Shown here: piece after piece, positions 1 to 9,785 of the stretch
Layout of the letters: each line of letters opens with the position of its first letter
Position numbering within the stretch: the stretch's first letter is position 1
Source of the DNA: Acidobacteriaceae bacterium
GTDB taxonomy: Bacteria; Acidobacteriota; Terriglobia; Bryobacterales; Bryobacteraceae
Reading direction: 5' to 3'
Length of the DNA: 64,000 nucleotides
Assembly: GCA_019240475.1 (NCBI GenBank)
Contig: JAFAYI010000026.1
Coordinates: forward strand, 248,001 to 312,000
Notes under the pieces: model-generated
Database searches by the model: none
Seen by the model: only the letters and a program-made list of their open reading frames with translations
Told to the model about the DNA's origin: nothing
Made by a program: the position numbers and the translations under genes

Positions 1-3000
1 CCGCAAGAATGTGGTTTCCGTTGCTGAGCGATCGGGTGTTCAGAGTGTAGTTCCAGCCGACGTTCGGACATCCCGGCGTGTTGAGATAAACAGCGCAGAC
101 GTCCGCCCGGACTCCACCGTATTGCGCAGTGCCCTGCGGAGCGCCATCAACGGCCACCTGAATCGAGGCAATGGCCGCCGTGCTGTCGACCGCCCATCCC
201 CCAGTCTGTGTGACACCCGAAAGCGCAGGACCGCCGGCGGCCGGCTTATCGATGACGATGGTCATCGCGTTGCCAGTAGAAGACCAATTTGCGACTGTGA
301 ATGAAGCGCTGACCGTAGAGCTTCGGCCATCCGCGGTAGTGGCAGTCATTGAGAGCGAGTGCGAACCGTTAGAGATCAAACCCGTGTCGAAGGTGAGGGT
401 CCAACCGACATTGGGGCAACCGTCTCCATGTGGCATGGACTGGCAGACGTCGGCACGGTTGGCGCCGTAGGCCGCGGCCCCACGGGGCGCTCCATCCACG
501 ATCGCGTTTACGCTGACAATCGGCGAGTAATTATCCACCGCCCAGCCGACGAAAGAGGCCAAGCCTTCGAAGGGGCCGCTGAGCGAACTCGGTGTATCGA
601 TATAAACTGTCGGATTGCCGGGAATGATTCCTGTTCCGGTCAACGAAATCGTCTGCGGAGAACCGACCGCGTTGTCCGCGATGGCCACGCTTGCGGTTTC
701 AGCGCCAGGAATTGAAGGCGTGAAGGCGACAGACACGCTACAGCTTGCCGAAGGGGCGACGGTGGAGCAGTTATTGGTTTGGGAAAAATCGGCGGCATTC
801 GTTCCGCCGACGGTCACTCCGGCGATGCTCAGGGCATAGCTGCCCGTGTTCGTGATGGTGATCGTCTGGGCGGCGCTCGTAGTGGCTAGCACCTGATTAA
901 CGAAGGTCAAGGCGCTGACCGACAAGCCGAGGCCCGGTATTCCGCTGAGGCCAGTGAGCGCGATGGCATGAGGCGAACCGGAGGCGCTGTCGATGACCGA
1001 TATTGAGGCGCTGCGACTGCCGATCGCCGACGGCGTGAAGGTCACTTGAATCGTGCAGCTTCCCGAACCAGCGGCTACGGCCGAGCAGTTGTTGGTCTCC
1101 GAGAAATCGGCCGAGTTCGTGCCGGTGATGCTGACGGCGCTAATGGTGAGCGTCGCTGTGCCGGGATTGGTTACGGTGACACTCTGCGCCGCGCTTGTGG
1201 TGCTAATAAGCTGGTTTGCGAAGGTCAAGGAAGTTGGCGAGAAGCTGATCTGAGGGGCCGTTCCCGTTCCGCTGAGCGCGATGGCATGTGGGGAGCCGGA
1301 GGCACTGTCGCTAACTGAAATGGAGGCGCTGCGAATGCCGGTGGCCGACGGCGTGAATGTGACTTGAATGGTGCAGCTTCCAGAGCCGGCAGCGACAGTC
1401 GAGCAGTTGTTCGTCTGCGAGAAATCGGCCGAGTTCGTGCCGGTGATGCTGACGGCGCTAATGGTGAGCGTCGCTGTGCCGGGATTAGTAACGGTGATCG
1501 ATTCCGCCGTGCTGCTGGTATTGATGAGCTGATTACCGAAGCTCCAGGAGGTGGGTGAAAAGCCGACCTGTGGCGCAGTACCCGTTCCGGTGAGCGCAAC
1601 TGTATGCGGCGAACCCGAGGCTGTGTCGGCGACCGAAATAGAAGCGCTGCGGCTGCCTGTCGCGGATGGCGTGAACGCAACCTGAATGGTGCAGCTTCCA
1701 GAGCCGGCGGCTACGGTCGAGCAGTTATTCGTCTGCGAGAAATCGGCTGCATTGGTTCCCGTGATGCTGACGGCGCTAATGGTGAGCGTCGCTGTGCCGG
1801 GATTCGTAACGGTGATTGATTCCGCCGTGCTGCTGGTATTGATGAGCTGATTACCGAAGCTCCAGGAGGTGGGTGAAAAGCTGATCTGGGGCGCAGTGCC
1901 GGTTCCGGACAACGCAACCGTATGGGGCGATCCCGAGGCGCTGTCCGTGACCGAAATAGAAGCGCTGCGGCTCCCGGTCGCAGACGGCGTAAACGTGACT
2001 TGAATAGTGCAGCTTCCGGAGCCGGCCGCCACCGTCGAGCAGTTATTCGTTTGCGAGAAATCTGCCGCGTTGGTTCCCGCGATGCTCACGGCGCTGATGG
2101 TCAACGCCGCCGTGCCGGGATTGGTAACGGTAATGGATTCCGCCGAGCTGCTGGTGCTGATCAGCTGACTCCCAAAACTCCAAGAGGTGGGCGAGAAGCT
2201 GATCTGCGGCGCCGTGCCGGTACCGGTGAGCGCAACCGTGTGAGGCGAACCGGAGGCGTTATCGGTCACCGATACGGACGCGCTGCGGCTACCGGCGGCA
2301 GATGGCGTAAACGTGACCTGAATCGTGCAGCTTCCGGAGCCGGCGGCCACGGTGGAGCAGTTATTTGTCTGAGAGAAGTCGCCAGAGTTGGTTCCCGTAA
2401 TGGATACGCCGCTGATGGTTAACGTCGATGTTCCGGGGTTGGTGACGGTTATGGATTCAGCGGTGCTGCTGGTACTGATCAGTTGATTGCCGAAGCTCCA
2501 GGAGGTGGGAGAAAAACTGATCTGCGGCACCGTGCCGGTACCTGTGAGCGCAACAGTGTGAGGCGAACCGGAGGCATTGTCGCTCACCGAAATGGACGCA
2601 CTGCGGCTGCCGGTTGCCGAGGGTGTGAAGGTGACCTGAATCGTGCAGCTTCCGGAGCCGGCCGCCACGGTCGAACAATTGGTGGTCTGGGAGAAGTCGC
2701 CGGAGTTGGTACCGGTGATCGTCACGCTGCTGATGGTCAGCGACGCATTGCCGGGATTGGTGATCGTAATCGACTCGGCCGTGCTGCTGGTGCTGACGAC
2801 CTGGTTGCCGAAACTCCAGGAGGTCGGAGAGAAGCTGATTTGCGGCGTGCCAGTTCCGGCGCCGCTCAATGAGACACTCTGCGGAGAACCGGCTGCACTG
2901 TCTGAGATCGAGAGGCTGGCGCTTCGGCTTCCGGTCGCCGAAGGCGTAAAGGTTACAGAAATGGTGCAATTGCCGCTAGAGCTTAAGCTGCTTCCGCAGT

Positions 3001-4885
3001 TATTGGTCTGCGAGAAATCGCCGGAGTTCGTTCCCGTGATGCTAATGCTGCTGATGGTCAGGCTCTGGTTGCCGCTGTTTGTGAGCGTAACTGTTCGAGC
3101 GGAGCTGGTCGTGCTGAGAGCCTGATTTCCGAAGCTGAGACTGGCCGGGCTCGGGCTTGCTCCCGGGCCGTTCCCCGTCCCACTCAATGGAATCTCGAAC
3201 GCACCGTTGGTAACGGTGACATCGCCCGAAAGACTGCCTGCGGCCGCGGGCTCAAAGGCGATCGCGATTTTGCAGGTTCCGTCCACGGCGAGATCCGTCG
3301 AAGCAGAACAGTCCGTTCCACCCGAGGCGACCTGAATGAAGTTCGTATCGACCGTCAACCCGGTGAACGCTTGGGCGGTGGTGCCGATATTTTCTATCGT
3401 GGCCGTTTGCGAACTGCTTTCAGAGCCGATATTGGTGGCCGAAAAGCTGAATGAGGGCACGGGGAAGGTTATGGCGCGGATGACATTATTGGCGGCATCA
3501 GCGACAAAGAAACTGCCACTTTGTGAAACGGTCACGCCTTGCGGGTAGTTGAATTGCGCACTGGTCGGCGATCCGCCATCACCGGAGTACCCCGCATTGT
3601 CGGAGTAATTGCCTGCAACCGTGTGAATGACGCCGCTAGTATCGACCTCGCGTATGACTGAGTTATCTTCATCGGCGATGTAAAGATTGCCAGCCCCGTC
3701 CAAGGCGATTTCCGCCGGATAATCCAGTTGGGCGCTGGTCGCCGAACCCCCGTCCCCGGCATACCCCGACGTTCCTTCCGTCCCCGCATAGTTATGGATC
3801 TTTCCGTCGGTAGTTACTTTGCGAACATCATTGCTGAATTCGGAAATGTAGATGTTTCCCGACGAATCCGCAGCGACCGCGACCGGATAATACAACTCGG
3901 CGCTGGTAGCGGCGTTTCCGTCGCCTGTGTACCCGGCCGTGCCATTACCGGCGAAGGTGGAGATAATGCCCGAGATATTTACCTTGCGGATTCGATTGTT
4001 CCCCTGGTCGGCGATGTAAAGGTTTCCTTGTGCATCCACCGCAACGGATGTCGGACCGTCCATTCCGGCGAGGGTGGCCGAGCTTCCATCTCCGTAAAAA
4101 GTTCCGCCGCGAGAGTATTCTCCGGCGACAGTCGATATAATTCCATTCGGCTCGACTTTTCGGACGACGTTGTTACTTTCATCTGCGATGAACAGGTCGC
4201 CCGCCGCGTCCAAGGCTACGGCTGACGGGTTGTTCAAGCGAGCGCTGGTTGCCTGGCCCCCATCGCCTGAATAAGCTCCGATCGCGTAACCATAACCATC
4301 CGGCACAAACTCGCCCGCATAAACCGTCATGACGCCCGAGGTGGTGTCCATTCTTCGGATCACGTCGTTATTCTGGTCGGCGATGTAAACGTACTTGCCT
4401 TGCGCATCGATCGCCATGCCATTGGGGCCGTTGAGGACGTTAGTGCCGTAACCACCGGCGCCGCCATTCACATACGTCCCGGCGATGGTGGAGATGACGC
4501 CGGGCAAGAAGATCGGCTGCGACCCTTGACCGATGCCGTATAAGAGCGCTGTGCCGAGCACATTTCCAGAGCCGTCTTCGGCGACAATACCATCCTGCCT
4601 CCAGCCGGCTGCTTGCGGGGCGAATTCGACTTGGAGCGAGCAACTCACGGGACTTCCCGAACAACTGGCGCTGCTGGTCTTTGAAAACTCAATCCCATAG
4701 GTAATGAGGAAGGAAGCCGGCGTGGAGGAAAGGTTTGTCAGAGTCACCGTTTCGGAAGAATTCGATCCGACAGCGACGGCGCCGAAGGCGACCACCGATG
4801 TCTGAGCGGATAATCGAGTGCCCATTCCGCCCACCAGGACTGCAGCTAACAAGCCAATTGTTTTGTAGAAAGAAAAGTTCCGCAC
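1..4885 (-). CDS. Exported NHL-repeat / choice-of-anchor-D repeat protein (3' end outside window)
   Basis: Very large secreted repeat protein; about 1,628 codons lie in the window and the C-terminus is cut off at base 1. The chosen start is GTG at 4885, with AGAGGA nine bases upstream and a typical signal peptide ending near LSAQ. An ASPM/SPD-2/Hydin-like domain comes first (about residues 25-120). NHL beta-propeller repeats follow (about 135-470; recurring ADxxNNVIR and GDGG motifs). About nine choice-of-anchor-D Ig-like units of about 106 residues come next (to about 1420), several almost identical. At least two Ig-like modules with GWAVD, DVC and CPNVGW motifs close the visible part. The order suggests a surface or secreted scaffold; the ligand is unknown. 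No catalytic motif was seen. The family call is strong, the function is open. Confidence 0.85.
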   Translation of the reverse strand, partial: MRNFSFYKTIGLLAAVLVGGMGTRLSAQTSVVAFGAVAVGSNSSETVTLTNLSSTPASFLITYGIEFSKTSSASCSGSPVSCSLQVEFAPQAAGWRQDGIVAEDGSGNVLGTALLYGIGQGSQPIFLPGVISTIAGTYVNGGAGGYGTNVLNGPNGMAIDAQGKYVYIADQNNDVIRRMDTTSGVMTVYAGEFVPDGYGYAIGAYSGDGGQATSARLNNPSAVALDAAGDLFIADESNNVVRKVEPNGIISTVAGEYSRGGTFYGDGSSATLAGMDGPTSVAVDAQGNLYIADQGNNRIRKVNISGIISTFAGNGTAGYTGDGNAATSAELYYPVAVAADSSGNIYISEFSNDVRKVTTDGKIHNYAGTEGTSGYAGDGGSATSAQLDYPAEIALDGAGNLYIADEDNSVIREVDTSGVIHTVAGNYSDNAGYSGDGGSPTSAQFNYPQGVTVSQSGSFFVADAANNVIRAITFPVPSFSFSATNIGSESSSQTATIENIGTTAQAFTGLTVDTNFIQVASGGTDCSASTDLAVDGTCKIAIAFEPAAAGSLSGDVTVTNGAFEIPLSGTGNGPGASPSPASLSFGNQALSTTSSARTVTLTNSGNQSLTISSISITGTNSGDFSQTNNCGSSLSSSGNCTISVTFTPSATGSRSASLSISDSAAGSPQSVSLSGAGTGTPQISFSPTSWSFGNQVVSTSSTAESITITNPGNASLTISSVTITGTNSGDFSQTTNCSTVAAGSGSCTIQVTFTPSATGSRSASISVSDNASGSPHTVALTGTGTVPQISFSPTSWSFGNQLISTSSTAESITVTNPGTSTLTISGVSITGTNSGDFSQTNNCSTVAAGSGSCTIQVTFTPSAAGSRSASVSVTDNASGSPHTVALTGTGTAPQISFSPTSWSFGSQLISTSSSAESITVTNPGTAALTISAVSIAGTNAADFSQTNNCSTVAAGSGSCTIQVTFTPSATGSRSASISVTDSASGSPHTVALSGTGTAPQISFSPTSWSFGNQLINTSSTAESITVTNPGTATLTISAVSITGTNAADFSQTNNCSTVAAGSGSCTIQVAFTPSATGSRSASISVADTASGSPHTVALTGTGTAPQVGFSPTSWSFGNQLINTSSTAESITVTNPGTATLTISAVSITGTNSADFSQTNNCSTVAAGSGSCTIQVTFTPSATGIRSASISVSDSASGSPHAIALSGTGTAPQISFSPTSLTFANQLISTTSAAQSVTVTNPGTATLTISAVSITGTNSADFSETNNCSAVAAGSGSCTIQVTFTPSAIGSRSASISVIDSASGSPHAIALTGLSGIPGLGLSVSALTFVNQVLATTSAAQTITITNTGSYALSIAGVTVGGTNAADFSQTNNCSTVAPSASCSVSVAFTPSIPGAETASVAIADNAVGSPQTISLTGTGIIPGNPTVYIDTPSSLSGPFEGLASFVGWAVDNYSPIVSVNAIVDGAPRGAAAYGANRADVCQSMPHGDGCPNVGWTLTFDTGLISNGSHSLSMTATTADGRSSTVSASFTVANWSSTGNAMTIVIDKPAAGGPALSGVTQTGGWAVDSTAAIASIQVAVDGAPQGTAQYGGVRADVCAVYLNTPGCPNVGWNYTLNTRSLSNGNHILA
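632..3170 (-). repeat. Tandem array of ~318-bp choice-of-anchor-D coding repeats
   Basis: About eight head-to-tail units lie inside the large exported gene. The landmark gtgcagcttcc recurs near 1055, 1372, 1687, 2008, 2324 and 2643, giving a period of 315-321 bp, always a multiple of three. Each unit encodes FxPTSWSFGNQ, ITVTNPGT, DFSQTNNCS and ASGSPHTVAL landmarks. The central units (about 1257-2850) are the most alike, the outer ones diverge. This fits recent intragenic duplication or gene conversion. Confidence 0.9.
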
Positions 4886-5036
4886 AGAAATACGTCCTCT
4901 TAGACCTGCTTCTGTATCGGACTAATATGAGTGCAGATTTAGAGGGAACGCACTAATTTTGAGTAATTCGGAATAAACTTATGCGGAACAGCGCGGATGA
5001 TGCGCTGCGGACAGTTATTGAGCCGGCAAACGGACC

Positions 5037-7133
5037 TTAATGGCTGCTGGGGGCTTTCGCATCGGCCGAGGGTTGCCTGGTGTACTCGCCCAGCCAATCG
5101 AGCACGGTCTGGTACCAGAACTGGCTATTCTGCGGCTTCAGAATCCAATGTCCTTCGTCGGGGAATTGGACCATTTTGGAAGGAACCTTTTGCTCTTGAA
5201 GCGCCGTGAAGAGTTCCTCACCCTGGCCGATGGGCACGCGGTAGTCAAGTTCGCCATGGGTCACGAGAGTAGGCGTCTTGAAATTCTTAGCATAGGAACT
5301 TGGCGACCACTTTTGATAGACATCGGGGTTCTCCCAGGGAAATCCTTGGAATTCCCATTTGGGAAACCAGAGTTCTTCCGTAGTGCCGGCTTCGCTGGCC
5401 AGATCGTATACGCCGGCATGGGACACCAAGGCCTTGAACCGATCGGTGTGTCCGAGTATCCAGTCAATCATATATCCGCCGTAAGATCCGCCCGCGGCTA
5501 CGATACGATCTTTATCGACATACGGCAAGTTACTGACACTGTCTACAACGGCCATGATGTCGTCATAGGCTTTACCGCCCCAATCGCCGTTGACGGCGTC
5601 GGTAAACGCTTGGCCGTACCCGGTCGAGCCGTGCGGGTTGGGCAGAACAACGACGAAACCGGCCGCGGCAAAGACCTGCGCGTTCCAGCGATAGGTCCAG
5701 GATTCACCCCAGTCGCCTTCGGGGCCGCCGTGAATCGCGAACAGAACGGCGTACTTCGTAAATGGATTGAAGTCGGGCGGCTTCGCGATGAAGCTTTCGA
5801 TTTTCGCGCCGTCGGCGCCATCGGTTGAAATTGTCTCAAGCGGCGTCAACTGGTACTGTTCGTAGATGGAATCGTTGAAATGGGTGAGCGCCAGGGCGGG
5901 ACCACCTTTTGAGACCGCCTTCTTGATCTCGGCCGGCCGAGAACCGCTGTGCTCGATGAAGATCATGGACTTGTCGTCGGGCGTAAATTGAACGGCGTCG
6001 ATGGTTGTTGGGCCTTGAGCCACGGTGCGGATCGCCCCGCCAGCGACGGGGATCATCATGAGAGGAGTGGCGCCGTGGTCGTCGATCGTAAAGAAGATGC
6101 GTTTCGAGTCGGGCGACCAGGTATAGTCTTCGACCCAGCGGTCGAGCGAATCGGTCAAAGTGTTCATCGTGCCGGACTGCAAGTCCAGCACCGCCAAGCG
6201 CCATTGATCGCTTTCATAGCCGCCTCGGATCTGCGTCCGGTAGGCAAGATACTTGCCGTCGGGCGAATAAACCGGCCCTTGATCCGCCCCGGGGTTAGTA
6301 GTGATTCGCTTAGGCGGGCCGCCGGCGACGGGTACGCTGAACAGATCGGAGTTCGTGCTGGTTGCAGGATCGGGATCGGTGTTCGCAACGTAAGTGAGTT
6401 GCGTGCCGTCGGGTGAGAACGCGTACGCTTCCGGACCGCCCAAGGAGAACGGCGGAGTTATCGAGTTGCCGGGAGTCAAATCCCGGACCTTGCCGTTTCC
6501 ATCGATCGCCTGGATCAGCAGATGCTGTCTTCGCTTCCCTTGATATTGAGTCCAGTGCCGGTAAAGCAGAGAGGTGAAGACGCGCGCATGCATCTTGCTC
6601 GCTTCTTCCTGGTCGAGCTTCGCCTTATTACAAGCCGTATCGTAATCGGCCCCGGGCGGCGCTTCGGCCGCTTCGCACTCGGGATACACGTCGCTCGTGA
6701 AGACAATCAGCTTGCCGTCGGGTGAAACCACCTCGCCGTCCGCTTCCGTCGGCAAACTGGTTATCGCTCGCGCATCGCTTCCATCCGCATTCATGGACCA
6801 GATCTGCGAAGATTTGCCGCGGTCGGACACAAACAGGATGCGCTTACCATCGGGCGTCCATCGCGGGCGGATGTTGGACTGACCGTCGTTGGTCAACTGC
6901 CGCGGCGCGCCGCCTTCGATGGGAACAGTGTAGATCTGCGACGGTTTCGTGTTGTTGGGCAGGTCTACGGTTTGGACAGTGAATGCGATGGTCTTGCCGT
7001 CGGGCGACAGTTGCGGCTCATCAATGCGCGCCAGCTTCATCATCGCGTCGAATGTGAAGGGGGCCTTGGTGGCGGCGGGCGCATGCGCGCTGAGCAGACC
7101 GGCCAGTAGCGCGCACAACAGGGCGATTCGCAT
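5037..7133 (-). CDS. S9 family serine peptidase (prolyl oligopeptidase type)
   Basis: Exported dipeptidyl/acylaminoacyl-peptidase-like enzyme of 698 residues. The N-terminal stretch (MRIALLCALLAGLLSAHAPA) is a signal peptide, so it probably acts in the periplasm on short peptides. Residues about 30-420 carry TolB/WD40-like propeller blades with repeated LSPDGK-type motifs. The C-terminal alpha/beta hydrolase domain shows the full triad: Ser550 in GGSYGGYM, Asp630 in HGELDYRVP and His662 in DEGHW. The length fits the family. It is upstream of the large repeat protein on the same strand, but 151 bp separate them, so separate transcription is likely. No strong ribosome binding site is seen before the ATG. 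Confidence 0.93.
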   Translation of the reverse strand: MRIALLCALLAGLLSAHAPAATKAPFTFDAMMKLARIDEPQLSPDGKTIAFTVQTVDLPNNTKPSQIYTVPIEGGAPRQLTNDGQSNIRPRWTPDGKRILFVSDRGKSSQIWSMNADGSDARAITSLPTEADGEVVSPDGKLIVFTSDVYPECEAAEAPPGADYDTACNKAKLDQEEASKMHARVFTSLLYRHWTQYQGKRRQHLLIQAIDGNGKVRDLTPGNSITPPFSLGGPEAYAFSPDGTQLTYVANTDPDPATSTNSDLFSVPVAGGPPKRITTNPGADQGPVYSPDGKYLAYRTQIRGGYESDQWRLAVLDLQSGTMNTLTDSLDRWVEDYTWSPDSKRIFFTIDDHGATPLMMIPVAGGAIRTVAQGPTTIDAVQFTPDDKSMIFIEHSGSRPAEIKKAVSKGGPALALTHFNDSIYEQYQLTPLETISTDGADGAKIESFIAKPPDFNPFTKYAVLFAIHGGPEGDWGESWTYRWNAQVFAAAGFVVVLPNPHGSTGYGQAFTDAVNGDWGGKAYDDIMAVVDSVSNLPYVDKDRIVAAGGSYGGYMIDWILGHTDRFKALVSHAGVYDLASEAGTTEELWFPKWEFQGFPWENPDVYQKWSPSSYAKNFKTPTLVTHGELDYRVPIGQGEELFTALQEQKVPSKMVQFPDEGHWILKPQNSQFWYQTVLDWLGEYTRQPSADAKAPSSH

Positions 7134-7199
7134 GCACTCATTCTAGCGGCGGGTAGGTTCGTGGCGCGCTTTGTGAGGCGAATGTGCGGCGCGATGAGG

Positions 7200-8117
7200 T
7201 TATGCCGGTTGCGAGCGAGACGCCGATGCCGCGGCGGCAGCGATTTGTGGCGCCAGTTTTTCGGTGGCGGTTTCCCACACCCGAGACTCGATGCTTCGCA
7301 CCGTCACGCCCATCTGCGGCGAAGGCATCTCGATATTGGCTTCATCCAAAGCCACTTTGACAGCTTCGAGCAGCGCAAACGACGCCGGCGTCTCATCGCG
7401 CGCATCTTCGATCCATACCATCACGAGCAGATCGACCGAGGATGGCCCCAAGTCGTGAACAACAACACTCGGTTCCGGAGATTTCAGCGTGTAATGAACT
7501 TTTTGAACTGCTTCCAGTATTACGCTCCTTGTTCGCGAAATGTCTTCGGCGTAGCCTATACCGACCGGAATCTGCAAACGGGTTGCTCCATTGGTCGAGT
7601 GGTTGATGAGAATCTTATCGATTACGGTCGAGTTAGGAATGATGATCCACTTATTATCGCGAGTCTGCAGTCTGGTGGTTCGCATCGTGATCTCCGCCAC
7701 CTTTCCGTAGTGCTCACCGAGCGTGACCCACTGATCCACGCGAAACGGTTTATCCCAGAAGATCAGGAATCCGGCCATGATGTTACTCAGCGAATCTTTA
7801 GCGGCGAAACCGATGGTCAGGCCGACGACTCCCAGCCCCGCCAGCGCAGCGCCCACGTTGATGCCGAGCTGGCTCGCCGCCATGACGATGCCGAGGGCGA
7901 TCAAAGTGAAGCGATAGACATTCACCACCATGCGGATGAATGCTGGCTCAAAGCCGGTCCGCACAAGGATATGATGCAGCGCTGAACGCGTGAGCCGGAA
8001 CAATAACCAAAAGAAGAGAACAATTAGAGCCGCGGCAAACAAAGAGGGCAACCAGGCCACAAATTGCGTGAGCAGCAGTTCAACGTTCAATCGGTCCCAA
8101 ATCGGTTTCGTTCTCAT
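7200..8117 (-). CDS. MscS-family mechanosensitive ion channel
   Basis: Small-conductance mechanosensitive channel of 305 residues in the inner membrane; the family releases solutes on hypo-osmotic shock. Three predicted membrane segments lie at about residues 12-32, 52-75 and 80-105. The third is the Gly/Ala-rich pore helix (AALAGLGVVGLTIGFAAKD), followed by the beta domain (DKPFRVDQWVTL, IPNSTVI) and an alpha/beta cytoplasmic domain. The start is placed at ATG 8117 because a longer frame (from 8309) would overlap the upstream AraC-type gene and add non-homologous sequence. It lies 46 bp after that regulator on the same strand and may share its transcript. Confidence 0.9.
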   Translation of the reverse strand: MRTKPIWDRLNVELLLTQFVAWLPSLFAAALIVLFFWLLFRLTRSALHHILVRTGFEPAFIRMVVNVYRFTLIALGIVMAASQLGINVGAALAGLGVVGLTIGFAAKDSLSNIMAGFLIFWDKPFRVDQWVTLGEHYGKVAEITMRTTRLQTRDNKWIIIPNSTVIDKILINHSTNGATRLQIPVGIGYAEDISRTRSVILEAVQKVHYTLKSPEPSVVVHDLGPSSVDLLVMVWIEDARDETPASFALLEAVKVALDEANIEMPSPQMGVTVRSIESRVWETATEKLAPQIAAAAASASRSQPA

Positions 8118-8163
8118 GTCTGTATGATTGCTTAGCGCAATCAGAGCGCGAGTTCCCGACTCG

Positions 8164-8544
8164 CTACTTGCGCAAGTCGTTCGGCAGGATTCCGAGCAGT
8201 TTCCGCATATGGCTTGCAAGATGGCTTTGATGAGAGAAACCGGTTTCGACGGCGACCCGGCTGATAGGCATGGAAGCGTTGCCGAGCAAGTCGGCGGCCC
8301 GTTCCACACGCTTGCGAATTATGTATTGATGAAGCGACTGGCCTAGCGATCTGCGAGACAAGCGCTTCAGCGAGGAAACACTAAGACCGGCTTGCGTCGC
8401 GATGGCTTCCAACGTGAGCCGTTCCCCGAGATGGCCGTGGATGAAAGCAAGCACCTGCTGCATACGGCGGGAAGGCCGGAGCCCGAGATCCAACGACGCA
8501 AAATCTTGTCGAGTATCGCAACGCGCCGCGGTTTCAGGGCTCAT
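8164..8544 (-). CDS. Short AraC-family transcriptional regulator (DNA-binding domain only)
   Basis: 126-residue protein made almost only of the AraC/XylS double helix-turn-helix. [19 protein letters not shown] is the first HTH and [20 protein letters not shown] the second, with the usual ArgLysArg linker helix between. There is no effector domain, as in MarA/SoxS-sized family members. Its ATG overlaps the stop of the preceding NIPSNAP gene by an ATGA (8541-8544), so the two are probably translationally coupled. Whether it regulates its own cluster (NIPSNAP and MscS genes) is inference. Confidence 0.85.
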   Translation of the reverse strand: MSPETAARCDTRQDFASLDLGLRPSRRMQQVLAFIHGHLGERLTLEAIATQAGLSVSSLKRLSRRSLGQSLHQYIIRKRVERAADLLGNASMPISRVAVETGFSHQSHLASHMRKLLGILPNDLRK

Positions 8545-9008
8545 TCGGGAAGCTTCGAAGGGATCTCAAAAGTTCCATTCACCACCTCGATAAAGTTCCT
8601 CTCTTCGCGCAGCACCAGACGCTTGGCTTGCGCCATGGCAAAGTTGGCGCGCGCCTCGGGATCTGATTTCAAGCGCTCCTTATAGCGTTCGTAGGAGGCG
8701 AGGGTGTCGAATGCGATGAGGCCCCAGGCGATGTCGTTGGTTCCTTCGTAGGGAAGAAAGTATCCGATCAAATGTCCACCGCATCGGGGAATGATAGGCC
8801 CCCAGTTCTCGGCGTATTGCTTGAACGAGTCGCGCTGAAAAGGGTCGATCTGGTAACGAATAAGGCAGGCAATGGCGGGGCGCTTGCCGGGCTGCGGCGG
8901 ATTGCCCTCTACCTTTGACGCGAGGCCCATCCAGGCAAGCAATGACGCGCCTACTCCGAGGGCTTGTCGCCGGTTCGATTTTTTCGGCACGGCCGATTGT
9001 TCCCGCAT
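8541..9008 (-). CDS. Exported NIPSNAP-family protein
   Basis: About 155-residue protein. After a twin-Arg-like start ([20 protein letters not shown]) comes a single NIPSNAP ferredoxin-like domain ([20 protein letters not shown], then [21 protein letters not shown] and a charged helix). Family members are small alpha/beta-barrel proteins of unclear function. The start is set at ATG 9008, directly before the signal sequence; an upstream ATG at 9053 would add 15 unlikely residues. It overlaps the AraC gene downstream and is divergent from the ArsR-like regulator at 9060. Confidence 0.75.
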   Translation of the reverse strand: MREQSAVPKKSNRRQALGVGASLLAWMGLASKVEGNPPQPGKRPAIACLIRYQIDPFQRDSFKQYAENWGPIIPRCGGHLIGYFLPYEGTNDIAWGLIAFDTLASYERYKERLKSDPEARANFAMAQAKRLVLREERNFIEVVNGTFEIPSKLPE

Positions 9009-9059
9009 TTCAGAACTATACAACTTGCGGCACAGACATACTTTGTTTACCATCAAAGT

Positions 9060-9785
9060 GTGCCTGCAGAAGACCGGGCTGACGAAGCGGCCTCAAGAAT
9101 CGCATTGGCTATCGGCGAACCGGCGAGAGCGCGCATGCTTTACTGCCTGCTGGATAATCGTGCCCGAACGAGTACGGAGCTCGCGGTGGTTGCGGAAGTG
9201 AGTCCGTCCACAGCGAGCATTCACCTGAATCGATTGCGGGCCGAGCGCCTGGTAACGGTGCAAGTCCAGGGCAAACATCGTTACTACAGTTTGGAGGGCG
9301 CCGAGGTCGCGGGCCTGCTTGAGAGCCTTAGCGTGGTGGCGGGCGGCTCTCGCGTAAATTTCGCGCCCCGTGCTCCGAGCCGCCTGCGCTCGGCGCGAAC
9401 CTGTTACGACCATATGGCGGGCCGAGCGGGGGTGCTGCTACATGATCGCCTCAAGGGGCTGGAGTGTTTCTCAGTGCACGGCGGCGAGGACGATTCATAC
9501 AGTCTGACCGCCAAGGGCGCCGAGGTATTCGAAACACTCGGGATCAATGTCGAAGCCGTAAAGGCGCAGCGACGCCGGTTTGCATATGGCTGCCTGGATT
9601 GGAGCGAGCGGCGATCTCATCTGGGAGGCGCCATGGCCGCGCTTCTGAACCTCGCTCTCAAGAGGAAATGGGTGAACCAGGAGCTGGACAGCCGAGCCCT
9701 CAACATTACCCGGCAAGGGCGGCGCGAGATGCTCGGCCGCCTTGGCCTTGATCTCGGGAGTATTTCGGCGAGCGACGCGAATTAA
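9060..9785 (+). CDS. ArsR-like winged-helix regulator with C-terminal extension
   Basis: Roughly 241 residues. The first 90 form an ArsR/HTH_20-type winged helix ([47 protein letters not shown] wing). The following 150 residues contain a CYDHMAG stretch (a single Cys, no obvious metal-binding CxC) and a second domain of the kind seen in larger ArsR proteins. GTG at 9060 is preferred because the longer frame would run into the divergent NIPSNAP gene, but no clear ribosome binding site supports it. The divergent arrangement suggests it controls the NIPSNAP-AraC-MscS unit. It ends directly against the convergent ymdB-type gene. Confidence 0.8.
   Translation: MPAEDRADEAASRIALAIGEPARARMLYCLLDNRARTSTELAVVAEVSPSTASIHLNRLRAERLVTVQVQGKHRYYSLEGAEVAGLLESLSVVAGGSRVNFAPRAPSRLRSARTCYDHMAGRAGVLLHDRLKGLECFSVHGGEDDSYSLTAKGAEVFETLGINVEAVKAQRRRFAYGCLDWSERRSHLGGAMAALLNLALKRKWVNQELDSRALNITRQGRREMLGRLGLDLGSISASDAN

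Noticed and set aside
2457..2969. 170-codon minus-strand frame beginning MHHFCNL
   Set aside because: Out of frame with the anchor-D repeats; the true reading of the same strand is the long protein starting at 4885.
632..3170. Possible CRISPR or mobile element array
   Set aside because: The repeats are 318 bp, head to tail, in frame and encode one protein domain.
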